Shown piece after piece: positions 50,978 to 57,891 of a DNA stretch of 64,000 nucleotides (position 1 is its first letter; the number at the start of each line of letters is the position of its first letter). The position numbers were made by a program, and so were the translations under genes. A model generated the notes under the pieces. That model made no database searches. It was not told where the DNA came from and saw only the letters and a program-made list of their open reading frames with translations. The stretch is taken from positions 248,001 through 312,000 of the forward strand of contig NZ_CP045303.1 in NCBI RefSeq assembly GCF_009363155.1. Direction: 5' to 3'. Source of the stretch: Azotobacter salinestris. Its GTDB lineage: Bacteria; Pseudomonadota; Gammaproteobacteria; Pseudomonadales; Pseudomonadaceae.

Positions 50978-51515
50978 CGACTCCGTGCTCGGTCAGCAAT
51001 TCGTCCATGTCATCGCCGACGCCATAACCAAAATCGTGACTGGTGTGCCTCACCTCATCCAGCCGCCCCCAAAGGGCTGGTCGCTGCCCATCGGGCAAAG
51101 TCGCGATGGTCGTCAGCGCTTGCTCAAACATCAGCACCAGCGCATTGAAATAGCCCTCGTCCTGCAGGCCCACGTCGCTACTGAAACCGACCGCTTGCTC
51201 GCAATAGAACACCATCAGCTCCGCCAAGCCCTCTGATGGGCCGATGGCCTTCTTGTAGTCCGAAATGGCTTTCTTGGCCTTGGCCACCGAGGTGTCCTGG
51301 TTCTTGAATACATCAGGCCACAGCCAGCGGGCTATAGTCGTTTTGTAGGGCTTGAGCACATCGCCGCCGAGTGCGAAGCGCGCGTGCAAGAACGCCTGGT
51401 TGTCCTTGTTGGCGGCGTACAGGTCTTGTATAAGCCCGATCAGTCCGGCGCGGTCGAAGTCGGCCAGCTTGGCTTTAACGTCGCTCCAACTCGGGGCGGT
51501 TTTCTTGGTGGCCAT
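50970..51515 (-). CDS. small all-helical partner protein of the primase-helicase
   Basis: 181 residues beginning MATKKTAPSWSDVKAKLADF, rich in predicted helices (GLIGLIQDLYAANKDNQAFL, LAELMVFYCEQAVGFSSDVG). Recognisable as a conserved hypothetical family often found beside defence genes; no catalytic motif is visible. Its end overlaps the start of the primase-helicase gene by 8 bases, a strong sign that the two work together. I cannot assign a function. Confidence 0.8.
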   Translation of the reverse strand: MATKKTAPSWSDVKAKLADFDRAGLIGLIQDLYAANKDNQAFLHARFALGGDVLKPYKTTIARWLWPDVFKNQDTSVAKAKKAISDYKKAIGPSEGLAELMVFYCEQAVGFSSDVGLQDEGYFNALVLMFEQALTTIATLPDGQRPALWGRLDEVRHTSHDFGYGVGDDMDELLTEHGVDG

Positions 51516-51520
51516 GGATG

Positions 51521-51964
51521 TTATTCCCCCTCGTCGCGGGCTGGGCTCCCACCCTCAATCTGTTTGATCGCCCGGTCGAAGTCGCTCTCAAACAAGCGGT
51601 CCTGCACGATGCGGTACTTTTCGAACTCGCTCTCGGCATGAGCCTTGGTCATCTCGGCGGACACCTTGCCCGCACCCTTCAGGATGTCGCGCTCGGTGAG
51701 CTCCAGAAACGCATCTGGTAGGGCGAGTCATAAATTCGCATGCTGTTTTCGGTATGTAAGTCTTTGTTTCTTCCTGGAAAAATCGCGGCAAATTTGCGAC
51801 TCACACCACTAGCCGCTTGGCCCAGTCTTCCATCGTCATCGGTATCGTGCGACGGACGCGGTCCTCGGCCAGGTCAAGATAGGCGTTGACGATGCGGCCC
51901 AGCGATTCCAACTCGCCCGGGCCAAAGTAATTCTTGGCCACCACCACATCGGTTTTCACGATCT
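51521..51964 (-). pseudogene. RhuM-family protein relic, interrupted twice
   Basis: The minus strand encodes VAKNYFGPGELESLGRIVNA and YLDLAEDRVRRTIPMTMEDW to AKRL, then after a 94-bp insertion DAFLELTERDILKGAGKVSA to SPARDEGE and TAA at 51521-51523. This is the C-terminal third of a RhuM (virulence/defence-associated) protein. Removing 51716-51809 rejoins AKRL-DAFLEL perfectly. The 5-prime part is lost to an IS3-type end at 51965. It lies six bases upstream of the small partner gene, so it was once part of the same operon. Confidence 0.75.
51716..51809. mobile_element. 94-bp miniature insertion with inverted-repeat ends
   Basis: The insert in the RhuM relic has ends TGGTAGGGCGAGTCATAAAT and the reverse complement of the other end GTGGTGTGAGTCGCAAATTT, sharing TGGT, GAGTC and AAATT. 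It brings a stop codon and a frameshift. It is AT-rich (TTTTCGG, TCTTTGTTTC) unlike its host. It may be a MITE or an internally deleted IS; I do not recognise the family. Confidence 0.55.
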
Positions 51965-52075
51965 TGAACCACCCCGCGTTTCCGGAGGCTCAAACTCTTG
52001 AGAGGATGGGGCTATGAAGACATAGACCAAGTATTTCCCGGAAATCCGAGAGCGTGCTGTGCGCATGTTTTGCGC
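51965..52075 (+). pseudogene. IS3-family left end and orfA start
   Basis: TGAACCACCCCGCGTTTCCG is the typical start of IS407-like IS3 elements, followed at 52014 by ATG and a degraded orfA (stop at codon 4, then TKYFPEIRERAVRMF). Only about 110 bp remain. It cuts off the 5-prime part of the RhuM gene. Confidence 0.6.
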
Positions 52076-52292
52076 TTCAGATTTGATCATGCGTTACCGT
52101 CCTTCTCGTGCGTTGCATGCTCTATTGCCCTTGATCTTTTGCCTGTGGTCGATAGAAGGCCTTGATTCATTTGGCCTGCACAGGCGTATTGACCAGCTTC
52201 TATCGTCCGGCTCACTGATAAGGCGTAAGTTGTCCGATAGCCTGCTCATGACACCGCCCAGTACCGCCGCCAGCGGTTATCGCCTTTGGGGT
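52076..52292. other. unassigned region
   Basis: About 215 bp with a 144-codon plus-strand open frame that shows no family features. I see no supported gene. Confidence 0.4.
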
Positions 52293-52405
52293 GGCTCGCG
52301 TCCGACGCCGGAGCGCGACGTGCACGTGGCCTTGCCTTGCGCCAGATCGGGAACTGGAAACACTGCCCCCAGGCACACGGACAGTTCAGTGCCGTATCTC
52401 GGCGC
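52293..52405. repeat. 113-bp direct repeat, right copy
   Basis: Second copy of the repeat at 48336-48448, same orientation, about 94 percent identical. It lies about 110 bp upstream of the ATPase gene. Confidence 0.8.
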
Positions 52406-52512
52406 CTGCCCTCCACCCGGCAAGAGGGCTGCGGCTCAAGCGGCCTTATTAGTCATCTGGACGCGCATGAACTACAAAAATAGACGACAGTAAACCATTA
52501 ATTTGGACGGAG

Positions 52513-53868
52513 ATGAATCATGCAATTGGACGGATAGCTAAGCCCCTCATTACACTTCGGCCTGTTGATCGATCGCCTCCGACTGGTAGCCCCGTGACGA
52601 CCGTACACCACCCGCGTTATCTGCAGCAGCAGGTGCTGGATGCCTTGGCCGATACCCCCGTAGTGTGCATCCTCGGGCCGCGCCAAGTCGGCAAGACCAC
52701 GCTCGCACGTCGGCTGCAGCCGGATCGAACCTACATCTCCTTTGATGATGCCACACTGCTCGCTGCCGCCCGCGACGATCCGATGGGTTTTGTGGCCGGT
52801 CTGCCGGCCGCCATGATTCTTGATGAAGTGCAGCGCGTTCCCGAGCTGCTGCCAGCGATCAAACTGTCCGTAGACCGTGATCGCCGCCCAGGTCGCTTCA
52901 TTCTGACCGGCTCGGCCAACCTGCTGCTGCTACCGGGCGTACAGGAGTCGCTGGCCGGCCGGATGGAGGTGATCTACCTCAATCCCCTTTCCGAACAGGA
53001 AAAACACCACAGCACCTATTCGCTGCTGGAAGCCATGATTGCCGGACCGCTCAAGCCGGCGATCACCGGCATTCAGCCACCGGTCGCCGGGGTCGCCGAA
53101 GCCGTGGTACGCGGCGGTTATCCCGAGCCCAACACCCGCACCGAGCAGCGTGCCCAGCAGTGGTATCGCCAGTACCTGAACGCCATCATTCAGCGTGATG
53201 TCCGGGATATCGCCAACATCCGCGACTCCGATGAGTTGCTACGCCTGCTCAAGCTGATCGCTCTGCGCACCGGTAACCTGGTCAACATCAGTAGCCTGAT
53301 GCAGGACGTCGGCCTGCAGCGCGACACCATAGGCCGTTACCTGTCGGTACTGGAGCGCCTTTTCCTGATCCGAACGCTGCCCGCCTGGCACCGCAACGCC
53401 GCCAAACGCCTGATCAAGGCGCCCAAGATCCATATCGTCGACTCGGGACTGGGATGCGCCCTCACGGGGCTCAAAACAGCAGACTGGCATCAACCGACCA
53501 AGCCTTTTGGCGGCATGCTGGAAAGCTTCGTCGTACAACAGCTGATCTGCCAGTCGGGCTGGGTCGACAACGAACTCAGCTTTTCCCATTACCGGGATAA
53601 AGACCAGGTCGAAGTGGATCTGGTCATAGAGCAGGACGACCGCCTCTGGGGCGTGGAGGTCAAGAAGGCCGCCTCCATCCAGGCCCGGGACGGCCGGGGA
53701 CTGGCGCGACTTGCCGAGCAGGCCGGCGGCAGCTGGCAGGGCGGAATTCTGCTCTACACCGGAACCAACACGCTGCCGCTGGCCGAAATACCCAATGCCT
53801 TTGCCGTTCCCATGGATCGGCTGTGGCAGAGAGATTCCCTTGCGTCAGACCTGCAAGGTTCCCCATAG
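52513..53868 (+). CDS. AAA-type ATPase of the AAA_14/DUF4143 family
   Basis: 451 residues as read from ATG 52513; the GTG at 52594 (TTVHHPRYLQQQVLDALADT) gives the more usual start, so the first 27 residues are doubtful. Walker A is LGPRQVGKTTLARRL, Walker B MILDEVQRVPELL, and the sensor region is FILTGSANLLLLPGVQESLA. The C-terminal DUF4143 part has the nuclease-like SFSHYRDKDQVEVDLVIEQD and WGVEVKKAASI, the D/ExK pattern. These proteins are common orphan ATPases near mobile elements; function is unknown but defence or TA-like roles are proposed. Confidence 0.9.
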   Translation: MNHAIGRIAKPLITLRPVDRSPPTGSPVTTVHHPRYLQQQVLDALADTPVVCILGPRQVGKTTLARRLQPDRTYISFDDATLLAAARDDPMGFVAGLPAAMILDEVQRVPELLPAIKLSVDRDRRPGRFILTGSANLLLLPGVQESLAGRMEVIYLNPLSEQEKHHSTYSLLEAMIAGPLKPAITGIQPPVAGVAEAVVRGGYPEPNTRTEQRAQQWYRQYLNAIIQRDVRDIANIRDSDELLRLLKLIALRTGNLVNISSLMQDVGLQRDTIGRYLSVLERLFLIRTLPAWHRNAAKRLIKAPKIHIVDSGLGCALTGLKTADWHQPTKPFGGMLESFVVQQLICQSGWVDNELSFSHYRDKDQVEVDLVIEQDDRLWGVEVKKAASIQARDGRGLARLAEQAGGSWQGGILLYTGTNTLPLAEIPNAFAVPMDRLWQRDSLASDLQGSP

Positions 53869-53917
53869 ACAGTTCGCGCGGGTCGGCCACTACGGCCGGC
53901 AGGCCGGAGGCCTCAGG

Positions 53918-54068
53918 GCACCCTCTCGACGAGCGCAAAGCGCCACTGTTCCTGCCGCTGCACGGCAAGCTGACTGGCGCCGGGATCTCCACCGAGGGCA
54001 TCTATGCCCTGGTCGGGGCCTACGCCAAGGCCGCCACCAACCGCCCTGGAACACGAGCCAGCCTGTAG
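53918..54068 (+). pseudogene. tyrosine recombinase internal fragment (third copy)
   Basis: [20 protein letters not shown] and [16 protein letters not shown] match the middle of the recombinase at 45285-45776. An internal deletion between two GCCGCC tracts then joins it to a frameshifted piece of the [12 protein letters not shown] region, and it stops at 54068. No catalytic residue remains. Confidence 0.75.
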
Positions 54069-54094
54069 GTCGGGGTAGCGCAGCGTAACCCGAC

Positions 54095-54215
54095 AATGCC
54101 CCTCCACCACCTGCCAATGCCCACCCTTGTTCGGGCCAATACGGCTCAGGCGGCCGCCAGCCTTGAATGCGGCCAGCTGCTCCACCGCCCGCTGCGACAG
54201 GCCCAGCCTATCTTG
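54095..54215 (-). pseudogene. winged-helix C-terminal remnant of a RecG-like/AlbA_2 ATPase
   Basis: The minus strand reads LSQRAVEQLAAFKAGGRLSR and IGPNKGGHWQVVE, which resembles the C-terminal winged helix of ATP-dependent helicase-like (AAA_4) proteins. Only about 40 codons survive, ending in a GC-rich dispersed sequence. Confidence 0.4.
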
Positions 54216-54429
54216 CCGTCAGGGCGGGATTGGATCTGAGCAGTGCCAACAGCGGTGTTTCTTCCGAACTTTCTTCCGCACTTTGTACCGAACCATCCGC
54301 CTTTGATCCCACCCGTTCTGGACAGGATCAGAACTATTTCAGACGCTCAGCTGCTTTGCGATACGCCTGTTCGCGCTCGCGCTTATCGACCGCCACCACA
54401 AACACTACCACCTCCTGGTCGATCACTTG

Positions 54430-55607
54430 TTGACATCCTCCCCGCCCTAAAGGACGGGGATTCCCACTGCTGGACGGCCATGCCCGGCCGCGAGAATGTT
54501 CCTGGCCGCGTTCACATCGCGGTCGTGCGTGACACCACACACACTGCAGGTCCACTCCCTCATTCCAAGTCCTGCGATACCTTTCGGCCGCGAATCGGGC
54601 AATGCGCCGCAATTCGAACAGGCTTGGGTGGTGTAGCGCTCGTCGACCACCTTGAAGACGATGCCTGCGTGACCGCACTTGTATTCCAGCATCGTCTTCA
54701 GTTGGCCCCAGCCGGCATCGAGCACCGACTTGGCCATCCGGGTCTTCACGAGTTTCGTGGACGACACGTCGCCCACCAGGATTTCGCCGTACCGGCTCAC
54801 CAACTGCCGGCTGAATTTATGCAGGGCATCCCGGCGCCGGTTGGCAATCCTGGCGTGGATCGCCCGGACGCGGGCCTTGTTGCCGGCCCGCTGGGCAGCG
54901 GCCAGGGCCGGCTCCAGGTCGCGGTAGAAGCGGCCGTTCTCCAGCCGGGTGCCATCGCTGCAGGTGGCCACGTCCTTCAGGCCCAGGTCGATGCCCAGGG
55001 CACCCTGGCCGAGCGACGGCCGTGCATCGACCTCGACGACGACATTGAAGTACCAGCGGCCCCGCGCATCCTCGCTGAAGCTGCCCGAGCGGAACCGGTA
55101 CCGGCCCAAGCCGTGGCTGTCCCAGACCTTGAAGCAATGGCCGTTGTGACAGATCTGCCCGCTTTTCCATTGAGCGGCACCCGACTTGAAGGGAATCCAG
55201 CCCAGCGAGCGCCGGGTGCCGCCCGACCTGCGCCAGTTGAGCCTGGCTTTCCCGAACTGCTTGCGCCGGGTGACATATTCCCGCGACACCTCTTGCAGCG
55301 TCTGGGAATGGAGCCCCTGCTCTTTGCTGGAGCCCTTGGTGTAGCGGTCCATATCGTAGGCGGACAGAAACAGACCGCGCTCTCGAATGGCTCGGGAGCT
55401 AAGTTCGTTCAGGTAGTTCCAGACGAGATTGACGCTGCGGGCCATCTGCCGGAGCAGCGGCGCATGCTTGTCTCGAACGCGAACCTTGAGGGTCTTGGTG
55501 TGCTTCATGCGGCCAGGTTGCCATGTAGTTGGGGAAACCCAAGGGTCGCTTCGCGACCCGCGCTCTACATCCCCGCACTAAAAGTACGGGCTTTCCGCTC
55601 ATTCCCG
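54430..55607 (-). mobile_element. tnpB-only IS200/IS605-family (IS1341-type) element
   Basis: On the minus strand the left end follows TTAC (55611-55608) and the right end finishes with TCAA (54433-54430), the cleavage tetranucleotides known for this superfamily. A right-end hairpin CCCCGCCCT / AGGACGGGG lies at about 54440-54460. No target duplication, as expected. There is no tnpA, so movement would need TnpA in trans. Confidence 0.8.
54447..55508 (-). CDS. tnpB: TnpB RNA-guided nuclease-type protein
   Basis: 353 residues, a normal length. N-terminal MKHTKTLKVRVRDKHAPLLR, then RuvC-I LGIDLGLKDVATCSDG (D174), RuvC-II region ILVGDVSSTKLVKTRMAKSV, a zinc finger CSNCG (C297, C300) with CSVC (C321, C324), and RuvC-III THDRDVNAARNIL (D331). 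Position II has GDV where a glutamate is usual; a glutamate in VVDERYTTQACSNC (E290) may take its place, as described for TnpBs with a rearranged site. The guide RNA should come from the right end and would read into relE. Confidence 0.9.
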   Translation of the reverse strand: MKHTKTLKVRVRDKHAPLLRQMARSVNLVWNYLNELSSRAIRERGLFLSAYDMDRYTKGSSKEQGLHSQTLQEVSREYVTRRKQFGKARLNWRRSGGTRRSLGWIPFKSGAAQWKSGQICHNGHCFKVWDSHGLGRYRFRSGSFSEDARGRWYFNVVVEVDARPSLGQGALGIDLGLKDVATCSDGTRLENGRFYRDLEPALAAAQRAGNKARVRAIHARIANRRRDALHKFSRQLVSRYGEILVGDVSSTKLVKTRMAKSVLDAGWGQLKTMLEYKCGHAGIVFKVVDERYTTQACSNCGALPDSRPKGIAGLGMREWTCSVCGVTHDRDVNAARNILAAGHGRPAVGIPVL

Positions 55608-55788
55608 GTAAACCAGCCGGTAGCCGTTGCCGCGCAGCTTGATCTTGTAGCAGTCGGGCAATGAATGCAGGCGGTTGGCCTCGATGCGGGGATGCTCCAG
55701 GACCTCGATCAGTTTCTTCTTGAACTGCTGCCGGACCGTATCGCCCAACTTGTGCCACTCCTTCAACGCGCGTGCATCGAATTCCAGG

Positions 55789-56028
55789 CTATAGGTCATC
55801 CAGCGAAACCTTCACACGCTGGGGAGCGGCCAGCCGTTCGCGGACAGTGGCGATCAGAGCCTCCTCCTCCTCGGTCATCAGTACCGGGCGGAAGGGCAGC
55901 TGGCCGCGCTCGGCCACATATTGCAAGGTCTGGCGCATCAGCTCGGAAGGCGTCACGCCTAGGCGCTCCAACTCGCGATAGGCGCGGTCTTTGAGGTCGT
56001 CATCGATACGGATATTGATCGAGGCCAT
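55789..56028 (-). CDS. relB: RelB/DinJ-family antitoxin
   Basis: A 79-residue ribbon-helix-helix protein: SINIRIDDDLKDRAYRELER, LGVTPSELMRQTLQYVAERG, ending QRVKVSLDDL. The frame opens at 56058 but ATG 56028 is the family start. Its stop overlaps the relE start by 11 bases. It should repress its own promoter at 56042-56061. Since relE is interrupted, the antitoxin is now without an active partner. Confidence 0.88.
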   Translation of the reverse strand: MASINIRIDDDLKDRAYRELERLGVTPSELMRQTLQYVAERGQLPFRPVLMTEEEEALIATVRERLAAPQRVKVSLDDL

Positions 56029-56041
56029 AGCCTTGGCTCCT

Positions 56042-56061
56042 GTAAATACATTTGTCATTAC
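56042..56061. promoter_or_regulatory. relBE operator palindrome
   Basis: GTAAATACATTTGTCATTAC has inverted GTAA/TTAC and ACA/TGT arms and lies 13 bp upstream of the relB start, the expected place for RelB autorepression. Confidence 0.55.
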
Positions 56062-56109
56062 GGTGACGACCTGTCAGCGGTTTTGCAAGGTGTTTTAGGG
56101 CTCCGCGAT

Positions 56110-56510
56110 GAAAGGGTTTGGTCAGGAGATGTTCGACGCCCTGTCGCGGCAGAGCGCATCGAATGGATGCGACCGGTAAGCCTCTGTTCCAGGCTTCTTG
56201 GTGAACTGGATGCCGTTGCCAGTCAGGAGCGTGTGGAGGCGATTTGGTGGTGCAGTCGATCGCGCGAAGAGATAGGCCTTGCCCTCAGCGGTACGGGTCT
56301 CGGTGATATCAATATGCAGATAGCCCAGCGGATAGTGCTTAAAGGGGTTTTTCTCACGACCTGGCTCCGTGCGAGGCAACTGGCTGACGCCGTGGCGCCG
56401 GAAGAGGCGGTGAAACTCCTGCCGTCCAACCCGGCGACAAACCGGCGCAGGTCATCGAGGGGGCTTATTGTCTCTTCTGAGTGGACGATATTGCGCTTTT
56501 CGGCCTCTTA
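56110..56510 (-). pseudogene. IS481-family transposase remnant
   Basis: The minus strand reads, across frames, FHRLFRRHGVSQLPRTEPGR and KNPFKHYPLGYLHIDITETR then TAEGKAYLFARS and TLLTGNGIQFTKK, which is the IS481 core (HIDI is the first catalytic aspartate region, GNGIQFT the second with D changed to G). Several frameshifts and an internal deletion make it non-functional. Confidence 0.65.
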
Positions 56511-56585
56511 ATCGAATCGCGAGGAGACACTAGTCTGTGCTCATGGTGCTGAACAAGGCACCCCTACCTACCAGGAGACACGGAC

Positions 56586-57008
56586 ATGACCCTTTCGACC
56601 TCGACCGCCACCCACACCGCCAGCGCTTTCGCCGGCCGCGCCCTGCTGGGCTCGCTGTTCATCGTCAGCGGCCTGGGCAAGGCCGCCGCCCCGGCCGCCA
56701 CCCTCGGCTACATCGGCAGCACCGGCCTGCCCTTCCCCACACTGGCCCTGGCGGTCGCGCTGCTGATCGAGCTGGGCTTCGCCGCGGCGCTGCTGGTCGG
56801 CTACCGCACCCGCCTGGTCGCCACCGTGATGGCCGGCTTCACCCTGGCGACGGCCCTGGCGTTCCACAACCAGCTGGGCGACCAGAACCAGCTCATCCAC
56901 TTCCTGAAGAACCTGGCGATCGCCGGGGGCCTGCTGCAGGTGGCCGCCTTCGGCGCCGGCGCCCTGAGCCTGGATGCCTACCGCAGCCGCCGCAGCGCCC
57001 ACGCCTGA
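56586..57008 (+). CDS. DoxX-family membrane protein
   Basis: A 140-residue inner-membrane protein with four helices: FAGRALLGSLFIVSGLGKAA, LPFPTLALAVALLIELGFAA, TVMAGFTLATALAFHNQL and LAIAGGLLQVAAFGAGAL. DoxX/YphA-like proteins are linked to redox or thiol stress, but the reaction is unsettled. ATG 56586 follows CAGGAGACACGGAC. It is followed after 48 bp by a pirin, a common pairing in proteobacteria. Confidence 0.9.
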   Translation: MTLSTSTATHTASAFAGRALLGSLFIVSGLGKAAAPAATLGYIGSTGLPFPTLALAVALLIELGFAAALLVGYRTRLVATVMAGFTLATALAFHNQLGDQNQLIHFLKNLAIAGGLLQVAAFGAGALSLDAYRSRRSAHA

Positions 57009-57056
57009 GACTTCCCGCCCGGCTTCGGCCGGGCCGTCCCGATCGAGGAATCCGAG

Positions 57057-57785
57057 ATGAACACCCACGAACTGCGCCGCTCCAGCGAGCGCGGCCAGGC
57101 CGATCACGGCTGGCTGCAATCCCGCCACAGCTTTTCCTTCGCCGCCTACCACGACCCCGAGCAGGTCGGTTTCTCCGACCTCCTGGTGATCAACGACGAC
57201 CGCGTCGCCGCCGGCCAGGGCTTCGGCCGTCACCCGCACCGGGACATGGAGATCCTCTCCTACGTGCTCGACGGCGCCCTCGAGCACCAGGACAGCCTGG
57301 GCAACGGTTCGCTGATCCGCCCGGGCGACATCCAGCTGATGAGCGCCGGCACCGGCATCGCCCACAGCGAGTACAACGCCTCGCCCCGCGAGCCGGTGCA
57401 CTTCCTGCAGATCTGGATCGTCCCGGCTGTCAGGGGCGTGACGCCGGGCTATCAACAGCAGCGCTTCGCCGCCGAGGACAAGCGCGGCCGGCTGCAGCTG
57501 ATCCTCTCGCCGGACGGCGAGCGGGGTTCGCTGCGCCTCCACCAGGACGCCCGGGTCTACGCCGGACTGTTCGACGGCGCGGAACAGGCCAGCCTGGAAC
57601 TCGGCGGGCAGCGCCACGCCTACGTGCACCTGGCGCGCGGCGCGCTGAGCGTCAACGGCCAGCGCCTGGAGACCGGCGACGGCCTGCGCATTCGCCACGC
57701 CGAGCGCCTGGAATTCGCCGACGGCGAACGGGCCGAGGTGCTGGTCTTCGATCTGCGCCCCAACGAACGTCCGCGCATGCCCTGA
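57057..57785 (+). CDS. pirin-family protein (YhaK-like bicupin)
   Basis: 242 residues. The N-terminal cupin has the metal-binding wording GFGRHPHRDMEILSYVLDGA and later GTGIAHSEYNASPREPVHFL. YhaK-type pirins have quercetinase-like activity or act as redox sensors in the cytosol. The ATG at 57057 follows a GAGGAATCCGAG ribosome site. It is in tandem with DoxX and a quinone-oxidoreductase-like enzyme, suggesting a shared role with quinones or flavonoid-like compounds. Confidence 0.92.
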   Translation: MNTHELRRSSERGQADHGWLQSRHSFSFAAYHDPEQVGFSDLLVINDDRVAAGQGFGRHPHRDMEILSYVLDGALEHQDSLGNGSLIRPGDIQLMSAGTGIAHSEYNASPREPVHFLQIWIVPAVRGVTPGYQQQRFAAEDKRGRLQLILSPDGERGSLRLHQDARVYAGLFDGAEQASLELGGQRHAYVHLARGALSVNGQRLETGDGLRIRHAERLEFADGERAEVLVFDLRPNERPRMP

Positions 57786-57891
57786 ACAGTACCCACGGTG
57801 GTCCCTGCGGGCAGCGCCGGGTATGCCGCCCGGCGAAAACCGGAACGGCCACCCATCGCTCACTGCCCCCTTGAAGCGTGAAGGAGTCCTC

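Larger units (their letters stand above)
54334..55799 (-). pseudogene. relE: RelE-family toxin gene split by a tnpB element
   Basis: The 5-prime part (55799 down to 55608) reads MTYSLEFDARALKEWHKLGD, FKKKLIEVLEHPRIEANRLH and CYKIKLRGNGYRLVY. The 3-prime part (54429 down to 54334) reads QVIDQEVVVFVVAVDKRERE and QAYRKAAERLK, stop TAG. Joining them across the element at 54430-55607 restores a full 96-residue RelE in frame without scar. As it stands the 5-prime part ends after YRE. RelE cleaves mRNA on the ribosome. relB upstream is intact and overlaps by 11 bases. Confidence 0.88.

Noticed and set aside
52059-52493. 144-codon plus-strand open frame
   Set aside because: Starts in the IS3 relic and runs through the 113-bp direct repeat; the other copy of the repeat is not read in the same frame as part of a gene.
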